The notes under the pieces are model-generated. The model was not told the origin of the DNA and did not search any database. It saw only the letters and a list, made by a program, of their open reading frames with translations. A stretch of DNA of 12,719 nucleotides from Chthoniobacter flavus (GTDB taxonomy: Bacteria > Verrucomicrobiota > Verrucomicrobiia > Chthoniobacterales > DYNR01). Every line of letters begins with the position of its first letter. The stretch's first letter is position 1. The stretch is taken from the NCBI GenBank assembly GCA_020720945.1, contig DYNR01000048.1, positions 1 through 12,719 of the forward strand, in the 5' to 3' direction. This document shows, piece after piece, positions 1-8,500 of this stretch. The position numbers and the translations under genes were made by a program.

Positions 1-32
1 CTCGAGAAGAAAGAAACCGAAGCAACCTCGCG

Positions 33-58
33 CTCCGTGTTTTAAAAATCACGCGGGG
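33..58 (-). other. Weak hairpin just downstream of the 183-residue gene
   Basis: CCGTG at 35-39 faces CACG at 50-53 followed by GG, around an A/T-only centre (TTTTAAAAAT), so the downstream flank of the gene can fold into a short stem. Read leftward, no U-run follows it. It is therefore a poor intrinsic terminator, and may simply mark the end of the transcription unit or be chance. Confidence 0.2.
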
Positions 59-61
59 ATT

Positions 62-613
62 TTAGAACGCTTGCTCTTGGGTTTCTTTGGCTTTTGCCGC
101 GATGTATTGCTTGGCTTCGGAAACATCGAGAACCAAGTCTTCGGCTTCCGCGATTTCCAAAATGTCGAAAAGGATGGCGTCGATTTTGCGGAGGCAGCGG
201 ATGACATCGCCCGCGTCTTCGAGCGCATGGATAATGTCTTTGGTCGCATCGCGCAGGTGTTTGGAAGCGACTTCGACGACATCGGTTTCTGCGTCAGGCT
301 CCAGGTAATCGTCGGCAGGAAGCGGTGCGTAGAGATCTTCTTCGCACTGGCAACCGTCTTCGCAATCACCTTGGGGCAAATGACTTTCGGGGGTTGGCCA
401 GCTTTCGAGCATCCCGCGGCAATCGTCTAGCACCTGCTCCGCGTTGTGGATGGCAAATGCGCAATCTTCTTTCGCATGCGCAATGTCCGAGGCGGCATGA
501 CCGAGGTCTTTGGTCATGTGGACATAGATTTTGACGACCTTGGCAAAGCGTTTTTGGAGTCGCTTGGATTCGGATTTTTTTTCGAGAAATTCGGCGAGAG
601 TGATATTTTCCAT
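62..613 (-). CDS. Acidic helical protein of unknown function with internal duplication and Cys cluster
   Basis: I do not recognise this 183-residue protein. It has no signal peptide or membrane segment, so it is probably cytoplasmic. The N-terminal 30 residues are basic and the rest strongly acidic. Two predicted helical stretches (about residues 31-70 and 112-160) share an aligned motif, L-x2-A-x2-DI-x-HA-x-ED, at residues 37-50 and 120-133, exactly 83 residues apart; I37-55 and 120-138 match at 9 of 19 positions. They are joined by an acidic, proline-containing linker with cysteines at 84, 88 and 90 (C-x3-C-x-C). Further cysteines lie at 51, 65 and 140. The ATG at 611-613 is the first plausible start; no Shine-Dalgarno sequence precedes it. 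The gene is divergent from the permease gene to its right. The conserved D/H/E/D pattern and the cysteines could bind a metal, but that is speculation. Confidence is high that it is a gene because the composition is balanced and the frame is uninterrupted. Confidence 0.8.
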   Translation of the reverse strand: MENITLAEFLEKKSESKRLQKRFAKVVKIYVHMTKDLGHAASDIAHAKEDCAFAIHNAEQVLDDCRGMLESWPTPESHLPQGDCEDGCQCEEDLYAPLPADDYLEPDAETDVVEVASKHLRDATKDIIHALEDAGDVIRCLRKIDAILFDILEIAEAEDLVLDVSEAKQYIAAKAKETQEQAF

Positions 614-749
614 AGGTTGAGTGTTCGGGTTTTAGTTTGGCAGGTTGTGGGGGTTCTGCAAGAATATGGCGAAATTGTCACAGGAATTTGTTTGGGGAGG
701 GAGCAAAAAAAATCGCTTTTTTTTCTGGGAACGAAGAGGATGGGAGGCG
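614..749. promoter_or_regulatory. Divergent intergenic region between the acidic-protein and permease genes
   Basis: These 136 bases separate two divergent genes, so they should hold both promoters. Leftward, a TATTCT (+ strand 661-666) could be a -10 for the acidic-protein gene with a leader of about 40 bases, but no good -35 sits 16-18 bases upstream of it. Rightward I see no convincing -35/-10 pair. A symmetric tract of eight A, TCGC and eight T lies at 705-724, 25 bases before the preferred permease start. It could be a weak hairpin or an intrinsically bent segment. Confidence 0.35.
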
Positions 750-1736
750 ATGTTCATTTCTTCGTCTTCTGAGTTGCCAAAGCAGGGGGAGTTCCCGCCC
801 GTCTGGAAATTGGTCTGCGCTTTTTTGGTGGTGTATTTTGGGTATGGGCTGAATTTTCTCGCGGTGAAAGTGGGGGTCGAGACGATGCCTCCGTTTTTGT
901 TTGCCGGGGCCCATGTGTTTCTTGCTGGCGCGGTAATCATGGGGTGGGCGTTGTTTTGCAAAGCGCCGTTGGCGATTGGCGGGAGAGGGTTGCTGCGGGC
1001 GGCGGTTTCCAGTTTTTTTCTTTTTGTCGGCGGGGTTGGCCTGGTTACTCTCGGGGAAAAATTGGGGATCGGTTCGGGGATGGCGGCGGTCATCAAGGCA
1101 TCGGTCCCGCTGTGGGTCGTTGTGTTGGAAGCGTTGCGCCCCGCCGGAGAGAAAGCGAATTTCCGGGTCGTTTGCGGGGTGCTTTTGGGTGCGGCGGGCG
1201 TGGCGATCATGCTGTATCCCGAGTTGCATTTTTCTTCTTGCGGGGGGCATCCTTTGGGTGCGTTGTCGCTGGTTTGCTCGGCGTTTCTTTTTGCCGTCGG
1301 AACGCTTTTTGTGCGCCATGCGCCGCCATCGGAATCCGTCCTTTGCAATGTGGCTTGGCAGATGGTTTTTGGCGGTTGTTTTCTTTTGGCGATCGGTCTG
1401 GTTTCGGGCGAGGCATCGGTGGTTCGCGTCGAGGATGTGACCCCGCATGTTATCGGAGCGTTTCTTTTTCTTTGGCTCATTCATTCGGTCGCCGCGTTTT
1501 CGGCGATGAATTGGTTGTTGAGCCATTTGCCCGCACCGGTCGTCACCACGAAATTTTTTGTTTCACCGCTCATTGCGATGGTGGCGGGCAAGCTGGTTTT
1601 GGGCGAAGCCATCACGGTTTCGAAGGTGGTGAGCGTCGCGATGATCTTGTTGGCGGTGGCAGGGATTTTGTGGTTCGGGAAAAAGGGGAAGGCGGAGGCG
1701 TTGCGCCCCGATGACCTGGATGAGCTGGAAGATTGA
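750..1736 (+). CDS. EamA/DMT-superfamily permease
   Basis: This is a 328-residue inner-membrane transporter of the drug/metabolite transporter superfamily, built from two tandem five-helix EamA domains (about residues 20-155 and 170-312). Support comes from about ten hydrophobic segments and two family-typical stretches. In the first repeat, residues resembling GxGSGxAAVIKASVPLW lie near its end. In the second, a phenylalanine-rich VSPLIAMVAGKLVLGE segment is followed by a last helix and a basic stretch. The C-terminal tail is acidic. In-frame starts also exist at 645 (TTG) and 666 (ATG). I prefer the ATG at 750 because it gives the usual short lead before helix 1, and AGAGGA (735-740) and GGGAGG (742-747) precede it. 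The longer forms would add a basic segment translated from the A8/T8 tract. The substrate cannot be told from sequence; members export amino acids, metabolites or drugs. The gene is followed after 83 bases by the cheV-like gene on the same strand. Confidence 0.85.
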   Translation: MFISSSSELPKQGEFPPVWKLVCAFLVVYFGYGLNFLAVKVGVETMPPFLFAGAHVFLAGAVIMGWALFCKAPLAIGGRGLLRAAVSSFFLFVGGVGLVTLGEKLGIGSGMAAVIKASVPLWVVVLEALRPAGEKANFRVVCGVLLGAAGVAIMLYPELHFSSCGGHPLGALSLVCSAFLFAVGTLFVRHAPPSESVLCNVAWQMVFGGCFLLAIGLVSGEASVVRVEDVTPHVIGAFLFLWLIHSVAAFSAMNWLLSHLPAPVVTTKFFVSPLIAMVAGKLVLGEAITVSKVVSVAMILLAVAGILWFGKKGKAEALRPDDLDELED

Positions 1737-1819
1737 GGTTTTTGCTCTTTGGTTCTCCGCGAAAAAAAATGTTTTTTTAGCTTTCGTTTGTCGGGTTGTT
1801 TTGCGATGGTATAAGAACT
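1737..1819 (+). promoter_or_regulatory. Candidate cheV promoter, possibly giving a leaderless mRNA
   Basis: The gap before the cheV-like gene carries TTGTCG (1788-1793; 4 of 6 to the -35 consensus), a 16-base spacer and TATAAG (1810-1815; 5 of 6 to the -10 consensus). The -10 ends only four bases before the ATG at 1820, so a transcript from it would begin at or inside the start codon. No Shine-Dalgarno sequence is present. Upstream, A8-TG-T7 (1762-1778) forms another symmetric A/T tract. It could act as an UP-like or bent element, or as a weak end signal for the permease gene. Confidence 0.35.
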
Positions 1820-2776
1820 ATGAAAGACGAATTGACGGGAATTTTGCTCAAGTCCGGAACGAACGAAGTCGAGTTTATCGAGGTGTTGATCGGGTCGGTC
1901 AGCTACGGAATCAATGTCAGCAAAATCCAGCAGGTGTTTGCGAAATCCACGATTCCCGTCACGGAAGTCCCGGATAAACCGCGGGGGGTCCTCGGGGTGA
2001 TGTATTTCCGCAATTCGCCGATCACGCTGGTTGATTTGCGGGAGGCGCTGGCGATTGCCGAGCCGATGCCCGAGATTTACCAAGATCGCCAAATGGTTGT
2101 GGTGACGAGGTTTAACAACATGACCACGGGGTTTGTGGTGGATGGGGTCACGAAAATTCACCGGACGAGCTGGGGCCAGTTCGAGCCGATCGCCTGCGAT
2201 TTTATCACCGAAGCTTCCGGGTTTATCGTCGGGACTATACGGATTGAAGACCGCATGGTTTTGGTGTTGGACTTGGAGCGACTGTATGCGGACATCGCCC
2301 CGCAAAAAGTCGAAACGGCATCGAAAGCCGTGTCGGATAAGGAGATGGCGACCCGCGCCAACCTCAAGATCGTTTACGCCGAGGATTCCAGGATGGTGCG
2401 GAGAATGACGCTGCAGACTTTTGCGGATGCGGGTTTTAAGCATGTCGAAGCGTTTGAAAACGGGGAGACGGCATTTGAATACATCCGCAAAGTCCAAGAT
2501 GAAGCGAACAAGGCGGGGAAAACCCTCCGCGATTACATTGATTTGATTGTCACGGATATCGAGATGCCGCGGATGGATGGGTTGACTTTGTGCAAGCTGG
2601 TGAAGGACAGTGCGCCGAACACCCATGTGCCGTCGGTGGTGGTTTATTCTTCGCTCATCAACCAAGAGATGGCTCGCAAGTGCAAATCGGTCGGTGCGGA
2701 CGAGCAGCTCAGCAAACCACACGGCACGGAGATCATCGACATCGTGGATCGCTTGTGCGGGGTCGCCGCGCCTTGA
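1820..2776 (+). CDS. cheV: CheV-type chemotaxis coupling protein (CheW domain plus receiver)
   Basis: This 318-residue protein joins an N-terminal CheW-like coupling domain (about residues 8-160) to a C-terminal CheY-like receiver (about 181-315), the arrangement that defines CheV. The opening ILLKSGTNEVEFIEV and YGINVSKIQQV (residues 8-39) are typical of CheV. The receiver has the full phosphorylation site: acidic pocket E188/D189, phospho-acceptor D246 in DIEMPRMDG, S277 in the switch position and K299 in the SKP motif. CheV proteins couple chemoreceptors to the CheA kinase at the cytoplasmic face and adapt when phosphorylated. I chose the ATG at 1820; an upstream in-frame TTG at 1796 would read through the putative -10 and adds only eight atypical residues. 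No cheA, receptor or flagellar gene lies in this window, so its partners must be elsewhere. A generic CheW-receiver hybrid not strictly orthologous to cheV is the main alternative. Confidence 0.88.
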   Translation: MKDELTGILLKSGTNEVEFIEVLIGSVSYGINVSKIQQVFAKSTIPVTEVPDKPRGVLGVMYFRNSPITLVDLREALAIAEPMPEIYQDRQMVVVTRFNNMTTGFVVDGVTKIHRTSWGQFEPIACDFITEASGFIVGTIRIEDRMVLVLDLERLYADIAPQKVETASKAVSDKEMATRANLKIVYAEDSRMVRRMTLQTFADAGFKHVEAFENGETAFEYIRKVQDEANKAGKTLRDYIDLIVTDIEMPRMDGLTLCKLVKDSAPNTHVPSVVVYSSLINQEMARKCKSVGADEQLSKPHGTEIIDIVDRLCGVAAP

Positions 2777-2869
2777 TTCGGGTTTTCTCGAACGCAGTTT
2801 GGAAGGGCGTATTTGGGGAGGCGTAGCTTTTGAGGTGAACGAGGTTTTTCCGTTTTTTCTGGGCAGCCG
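2777..2869 (+). other. Gap between the cheV-like and AEC genes
   Basis: The 93 bases hold a small imperfect stem right after the cheV stop (TTCGGG at 2777-2782 with CTCGAA at 2787-2792, one G-T pair). It is not followed by a proper T-run. I see no convincing promoter, so read-through from cheV into the transporter gene is possible. Confidence 0.2.
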
Positions 2870-3817
2870 ATGAAGTTCTGGGATTTGCTGCAAATATCGG
2901 GACCCGTTTATGTCCTTCTGGTAGCGGGGTTTATTACGAGGAAATGCGGGGCGCTCGATGAGGTTGCGGACAAGAGTTTGTTGCGCTTGGTCCTCAACTT
3001 GTTCTTGCCGTGCCTGATTCTCGATTTGACCATCGACAACGAGGCTCTCCAAGATCCCAAGAACTTTTTGTATCCGCCTCTGTTCGGTTTTTTTTCGATC
3101 CTCGCGGGTTTTGGTGTTTCGTGGTTGGTGGGGCGGGTTGGCAAAATGCAGGGGGCGGCGTTGCGGACATTTGTTTTTTCGTGCGGGATTCAAAATTACG
3201 GGTATGTCGCCTTGCCGATTACGCTGGCGTTGTTTGGGAGAGATGCCGCTGCTGTGCTGTTCGGCTATTCGCTCGGAGTGGAGGTGGCGTTTTGGGGGGT
3301 TGGGATCGTTGTTTTGAGCGGGCATACGGGGAAAAAAGTTTTTGCGGGGATGCTCACGCCTCCCTTGGTCAGCATCGTGGCTGGTATTTTTTTGAATTGG
3401 CTTGGGGTTGCCGCATGGGTTCCGGTTTGGGCGGATCGCTCGCTTGGGATGCTCGGAGCTTGCGCGATCCCTTGCGCACTGCTTTTGACGGGAGCACTTT
3501 TTGCGGATTATTCGCAACCCCAGATGGTCGTCAACGGCAAGCGAGTAGCGTTTTTTGGGGTTGTCGCACGGGTTGTGCTGATGCCTTGCATTTTGCTTGC
3601 GGCAGCCTATTGGATTCCCATGGACGAATTGATGCGAGCGGTTTTGTTGGTGCAGGCAGCGATGCCGACCGCGGTGGCACCCATGGCGATTGCGAGGATG
3701 TATGGAGGCGATATGCCCGTGGCTTTCAAGGTCATTTTGACAACGAACCTGCTTGGTTTGGTGACGGTGCCGCTGTGGTTGGCCGCCGGTGCTTGGTTGC
3801 TAAAAATCGGCGGATAA
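2870..3817 (+). CDS. AEC-family transporter (auxin efflux carrier-like permease)
   Basis: This 315-residue protein has about ten hydrophobic segments in two five-helix halves and belongs to the AEC (auxin efflux carrier) family of the bile/arsenite/riboflavin transporter superfamily. Typical signatures are NLFLPCLILDL near residues 43-53, a CGIQNYGYVALPITLALFG segment that starts the second half of the first repeat, AIPCALLLTGALFADY in the middle, and a C-terminal VQAAMPTAVAPMAIARMYG followed by a last pair of helices. Bacterial members carry organic anions such as malate, malonate or other carboxylates, but the substrate here cannot be assigned. The ATG at 2870 gives the usual short lead to helix 1; no Shine-Dalgarno sequence precedes it. 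It lies 93 bases after the cheV-like gene on the same strand. Its last 18 bases overlap the end of recD on the opposite strand, so its transcript must end within, or run into, recD antisense sequence. Confidence 0.87.
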   Translation: MKFWDLLQISGPVYVLLVAGFITRKCGALDEVADKSLLRLVLNLFLPCLILDLTIDNEALQDPKNFLYPPLFGFFSILAGFGVSWLVGRVGKMQGAALRTFVFSCGIQNYGYVALPITLALFGRDAAAVLFGYSLGVEVAFWGVGIVVLSGHTGKKVFAGMLTPPLVSIVAGIFLNWLGVAAWVPVWADRSLGMLGACAIPCALLLTGALFADYSQPQMVVNGKRVAFFGVVARVVLMPCILLAAAYWIPMDELMRAVLLVQAAMPTAVAPMAIARMYGGDMPVAFKVILTTNLLGLVTVPLWLAAGAWLLKIGG

Positions 3818-5506
3818 ACGCGAATGTAAAAATGCGGAGAGCAAGGTCGTGCGTTCGGAGGGTTCGGAAATCGCCTTGCGGACGGTTTCCAATGATCCGG
3901 CAACAAACACGCTCTTTTTCGCCCGCGTGATGGCGGTATAAATCAAAGAGCGCGAAACCAAAGGACTGGTTTCCACGGGCAAAACGACTAGGACATCGGT
4001 GTATTCGCTCCCTTGGGCACGGTGGATGGTCAACGCCCAAGCGAGTTGGTGCGGTGGCAATTGTGCGAGCGGAAAGGTTTTGAGCGATTGCCCGTCGGAT
4101 GCAGGAAAATATGCTTTGCGCTCGCCGTTCGATTGCGTGTGAAGAATCCCGACGGAACCATTGCGCAACCCGGTTTCGGGATCGTTGCGGTTGATGATGA
4201 TGGGTTGGTTGTGGGGTTTGCCGCTTTGGCGGGCAAGAGCGCGAAAATGGTTATCGAGCTTTTCGCCAAATGCCAATGCCCCTACGAAATGCGCGCGCTG
4301 GGCAGTCAAAATGCAAACCGACCGCATTGCCGCGAGAGCGTCTTCGGGGCGTTCGGCGTTTGCGATGGTGGCGAGGGATTGCTGGATTTTTTCGGGCAGT
4401 TGGGCAAATGAGGCTTCGGCAGAAGGTAGCCACGCCAAGTCGCTTGCTGCTTGGGTGCCTTTGTTTTGGGAATCCCGCAAAATGCTTTCCGCCAAGTCTG
4501 GGGAGTTATCGATCAAAGCCGTGGCGAGGTTTTGGATTCCAGGGCAATCTTTGAATCGATGCGAAGCGGTGAGGTGAATCCAAGCTTTCCGAAAAACCGG
4601 CACGGGGTGGGTCTCCGGTGTCCTAGCGCCGCAGGTCAAAGACTTGAGAACAGCACCTTGTTCGACGCTTTCGAGTTGGTTTGGGTCGCCAATCAAAATG
4701 AGGCGGCAGGAAGGACGGACCACTTGGAACAACTTTTGCCACAAAAGGGTATTTACCATCGAGCTTTCATCGACGATGATCGTGTGCCACGGGAGCGGGG
4801 CATCTTCGTTGTAAGGACTTTTTCCGGTTCCCGGATTGTATTGCAGCAGCGAATGCAGGGTTTTGGCGTTGTCAGCGATTTGACGCAGTGCTGCCCCGTG
4901 TTTTTCTAAAAGAGTAGAGGGGAGGGTGGACAATGATTGTCCTATGGCTTCTTTCATTCGGTCCGTTGCTTTTCCTGTCGGAGCTGTCAGTCGAATCGCA
5001 TCGGGGGCTTCGCCGTTTTCTAGCATGAGGACTAACGCCCGCGCCAGTGTGTAAGTTTTTCCCGTTCCTGGCCCGCCGGTCAAAATCGCCAGAGACAAGG
5101 TGGCGGCGGCTTGGGCGGCACTTTTTTGTTGGGGGTCGGAGGATGCGAAAAGCTTTTCTAGGAGAGGATCGGTATTGGGGGGAGTGCTCGCATTTTCATT
5201 CTCGCGCATACGGGCGAGGATTGCCGTCGCGATTTCTTTTTCTGCCCGATAAAAACGCCAGGATTGGAGATAAGTTTTGTCGGGAGAGACAGAAACTTGA
5301 ACGAGCGGGAGGGGAGTGTTTGGGATGGGGTCTGAAGGAACGACCGGGACAAGCGCATTTCCCCAGTCGAGGGAAGACGCATCGAGAGGAATGGCGGTGT
5401 CCCCGTTTTCTTCCGATGCGAGGAGGGCGGCGATTGCGGGTTCGCGCTCGAGGGGGAGAGCGAAGTGGTCGGAAAACCAACGGAGGTGCGGGATTGTTTG
5501 GTTCAT
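3800..5506 (-). CDS. recD: RecBCD enzyme, RecD subunit (5'-3' helicase, exonuclease V alpha)
   Basis: This 568-residue SF1B helicase is slightly shorter than the roughly 608 residues of E. coli RecD. Motifs in order: Walker A GGPGTGKT (residues 144-151), Ia-like TAPTGKA (174-180), Walker B DESS (246-249), GDPNQL (273-278), TASHRF (313-318), THxAQGSE-type IHRAQGSE (494-501) and YTAITRAK (523-530). All are intact, so it should be an active motor. In RecBCD it translocates on the 5'-ended strand, is the leading motor before Chi, and controls the nuclease. The length and the RecB/RecC neighbours separate it from the longer stand-alone RecD2. The ATG at 5504-5506 lies 23 bases after the recB stop, and no Shine-Dalgarno sequence is visible, so translation may be coupled to recB. 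It is the last gene of the operon, and its stop overlaps the convergent AEC gene by 18 bases. Confidence 0.95.
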   Translation of the reverse strand: MNQTIPHLRWFSDHFALPLEREPAIAALLASEENGDTAIPLDASSLDWGNALVPVVPSDPIPNTPLPLVQVSVSPDKTYLQSWRFYRAEKEIATAILARMRENENASTPPNTDPLLEKLFASSDPQQKSAAQAAATLSLAILTGGPGTGKTYTLARALVLMLENGEAPDAIRLTAPTGKATDRMKEAIGQSLSTLPSTLLEKHGAALRQIADNAKTLHSLLQYNPGTGKSPYNEDAPLPWHTIIVDESSMVNTLLWQKLFQVVRPSCRLILIGDPNQLESVEQGAVLKSLTCGARTPETHPVPVFRKAWIHLTASHRFKDCPGIQNLATALIDNSPDLAESILRDSQNKGTQAASDLAWLPSAEASFAQLPEKIQQSLATIANAERPEDALAAMRSVCILTAQRAHFVGALAFGEKLDNHFRALARQSGKPHNQPIIINRNDPETGLRNGSVGILHTQSNGERKAYFPASDGQSLKTFPLAQLPPHQLAWALTIHRAQGSEYTDVLVVLPVETSPLVSRSLIYTAITRAKKSVFVAGSLETVRKAISEPSERTTLLSAFLHSRLSADF

Positions 5507-5529
5507 AGTATCGCGAGTTGGATGGTCGG

Positions 5530-8500
5530 CTAAGAAAAGAGGTGGTCGAGGTCGTCGAGGAGGGCGGAGGAGGGGTTGAAATGCAGGACACCCCCCGAGC
5601 CATCCGTGCGGATTCCGCGCAGGAACACGAGGGCGGCACCTCCGAGAACGGGGGCAGGTTCAACGCAGAAGGAGCGCAGATAGCGGCGGAGTGCCACTAG
5701 GTAGAGATGAACTTGCAGGAAATAGTGCGAATGAATGGCGCAGCGGAGCATGGAAGACTCCGTGTAGGCATCAATGTCCTCCCCCAAGGCGTTCGTTTTC
5801 CAATCAATTACTCCCCAAGTATTGCCGGAAACCGCCAAGCGGTCGATGAATCCTTGGAGGAAGCCTTCGATAGTGGAAGAGCCCAATTCCTGCAACGCTT
5901 CGCCGTATTCGCAAAATCCGTGTTTGGAAAAAATGCCCGCCAAATCGCTGGGGGAAAATGCTGTTTTAAGCGGGAGATGGAAATGCCATTCCGAAGCGGA
6001 GGCTTGGGAGCAAATCTCGTGGAGCTTGCCCATTCCAGGAAATTCGGCGAGGCGGAGAGCGGAAAGCAAAGACGGCATGGCTGTTTCCAAAGGGACTTGC
6101 CGCTCGCCCGTTTGCACATGGAACTTGCTCGCGTGCTTTTGAATCGAATCGCAACTTTCTTCGGAAATCTCGGAAAAATCCCAAGTTTCAATCCATTCGT
6201 GGACGAACGAACCAACCAGAGAGCCACGGGGACAACGCAAAAACTCCGTCGGTGCGGCATCGCTCGGCATCTTCGCCCCAAGGGTGCTTCCTGAAAAACT
6301 TTGTTCTCCAGTTGTCGGTAGGTCTTTCATGTCCTTGGGGGACGAGAAATCCGTGCCTCCGTGTGCGTGCGCTTCTCGCGTGAGGGAAGAAAAGGAAGTG
6401 ACCGTCCACGGCTTTGGGATGACGGGTGCTGGTAAGCAAGTCAATGCGGGTTTTTCCGCTTCTTTTTGGGAAACAAAGGGGTCGTCATTCGCTTCGGGAG
6501 GCGGAGAAATCCGAAAATTTTCCAGCGTGCGCAATTTGCTGAAAAAAGTTTCGTGGAGGGTCATACGATTTTTTTCTGGCCGGGTTTCCAACCATTCCGA
6601 GCAGGTGTTTGGCGCAGAATCTCCCCGGAATAGCCAATCGAGGGAAGAGGGAGTCGGTCGAGACATTCCAATCCCGCCGCACAAGAAATAGACGGCGACT
6701 TTTGCGCGGGTGAGGGCGACATAGGCGAGGCGCAGGCTTTCTTCCAAGGTGGATGCTTGGAATATTTCGGCGAAGGTCGAGTTTTGCTGGGTGTCCGCCA
6801 AAGAGGCATCTACGATTTTATCCGATCGGGAAGGATTGCGCGGGTCTGATTTGCGGAGAGTTCCAACCGTTTTTCCGGTTTTTCCATTCCACAAATACGG
6901 GCAAAAAACAATCGGGAATTCGAGGCCTTTGGATTTGTGGATGGTGAGGACTTGGACGGCTTCGGCATCGCTTTCGAGTTGAATTTCTAAGTCATCGTTT
7001 TGCGTTACTTCGGGAGAAACCATCTGTTGTTCAAACCAAACCAACAATTGGCCGGGACGGAGATGCGAACTTGTCGAAGCCGATTGCAACAAATCGCAGA
7101 GTTGGCGAAAATTGGTCAAAGCCCGCTCGGGTTTTCGTCCGCAGGCAAGCCTCTGCGAAATTTTTTCGTCGCGATCTATTTGAGAAATCGCGGCGGCAAT
7201 TCCCTGCTGTTCCCATGTTTCCTGCCACTTGGAAAATTGGTCTAGCCATTTTTCCTCTTTTTCAAAATCGTTGCGGATAGCAAAAATTTCTTCAGCAGTT
7301 CGCCCGAGGAATGGGGTGGCGAGTGCCGCAAAGCGGAGTTTTTTGTTGCGCGGAGAAATGAGGGCACGGAGCAAACCCAGCAAATGCTTGGCCTCTTCAC
7401 TTGCAAAAATGGTGCCTTCCGATGCTATAACGGCGGGAATGTTCCGCGCTTTCAATGCCGCAGCAAAATCTGCGGCTTCGGCATTTTTTCCGACTAGGAC
7501 AGCGATGTCCCCGGGGCAGACCGCCCTCGATTCCGACTCTCCCGTTTGAATTTTCCCGCCGTCGAGCAAACGCAAAATTTCCGAAACCATCCGAGGAAGA
7601 ATTTCCGCATTTCGTTTATCAGCGTTGCCATAGTTTTCGACTTCTTTGGGCGGAACCAACCAAACATGGACAGGCGCAAACGGCGACTCCGAAGCATCGA
7701 GCAGGCGGGGAAACTCTCCAGGAAGACCTGAAGTTGCCGGAGTAAACTGGATGCCGGAATTTACAAACGCATTTTCGCATTCGAACAGTGTGTTGATTCC
7801 ATTCACGAGAGGGGTCGGCGAACGGTAAGTTTTGGTGAGCGAATAAACGAACTTTGCCTGTTTTTTTGCTTCGAGATAGGTGTTCAAATCTGCGCTGCGA
7901 AACCCGTAAATCGCTTGTTTTGGGTCGCCAATGAGAATCAACCGTTGCTCGTCGCTGCCCAAAAAAATCTTTTGAAAAATCTCGAATTGCTCGGGGTCGG
8001 TATCTTGGGATTCGTCAATCAGGGCGACTTTGTATCGTTTCCGCAAAAGCTCGCAGAGGGTGTCGCCGTTTTCGGAATGGAGGGCGGCGTGCAGGTGACG
8101 GATTAGCCCGTCGTAGGTGATTTGCCGTTTTTCTTTTAAGGAGAGGTGGATTTTCTCTTTGATTTTTGCGGCGCAGTGGTGCTGCCAATGCCAGCGGAGG
8201 AGGGAAAGGGCACTCTGAATTTTTTTGGCGGATTTCACCGCTTCGAGTCCTTCCGCCTTTTCTTTTTTGGCTTTCCCCTCGCCCGACCTCGCAGCGATAT
8301 AGCTAGGGAGATTTTGCAGCCATGCGGTAGCGGCGCAAAACAGCGGGTCGCAAATTCCAGAACCCTCCTGGGCTTCAAGGGCGACCAGATATTGTTCGCG
8401 GGTTTCTGGGGTTCCTGCATCTTTGTTCCATTTCGGAACTTCCTCAAAGAAACTACGCAAATCCTCGATTTCTTCTTCAGAAAAACGGAAAGCGGCGGCT

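Noticed and set aside
1..6. CTCGAG palindrome at the very start of the window
   Set aside because: A single 6-base palindrome at an arbitrary window edge carries no meaning.
632..1526. Two overlapping 282-codon minus-strand frames opposite the permease
   Set aside because: Thr/Asn/Arg/Lys-rich shadow translations of hydrophobic coding sequence.
1481..3517. A 678-codon open frame on the minus strand opposite the permease, cheV and AEC genes
   Set aside because: Its protein is a low-complexity mix rich in Arg, His, Pro and Asn with no recognisable domain. It lies antisense to three well-supported genes and crosses their gaps, as expected from codon bias.
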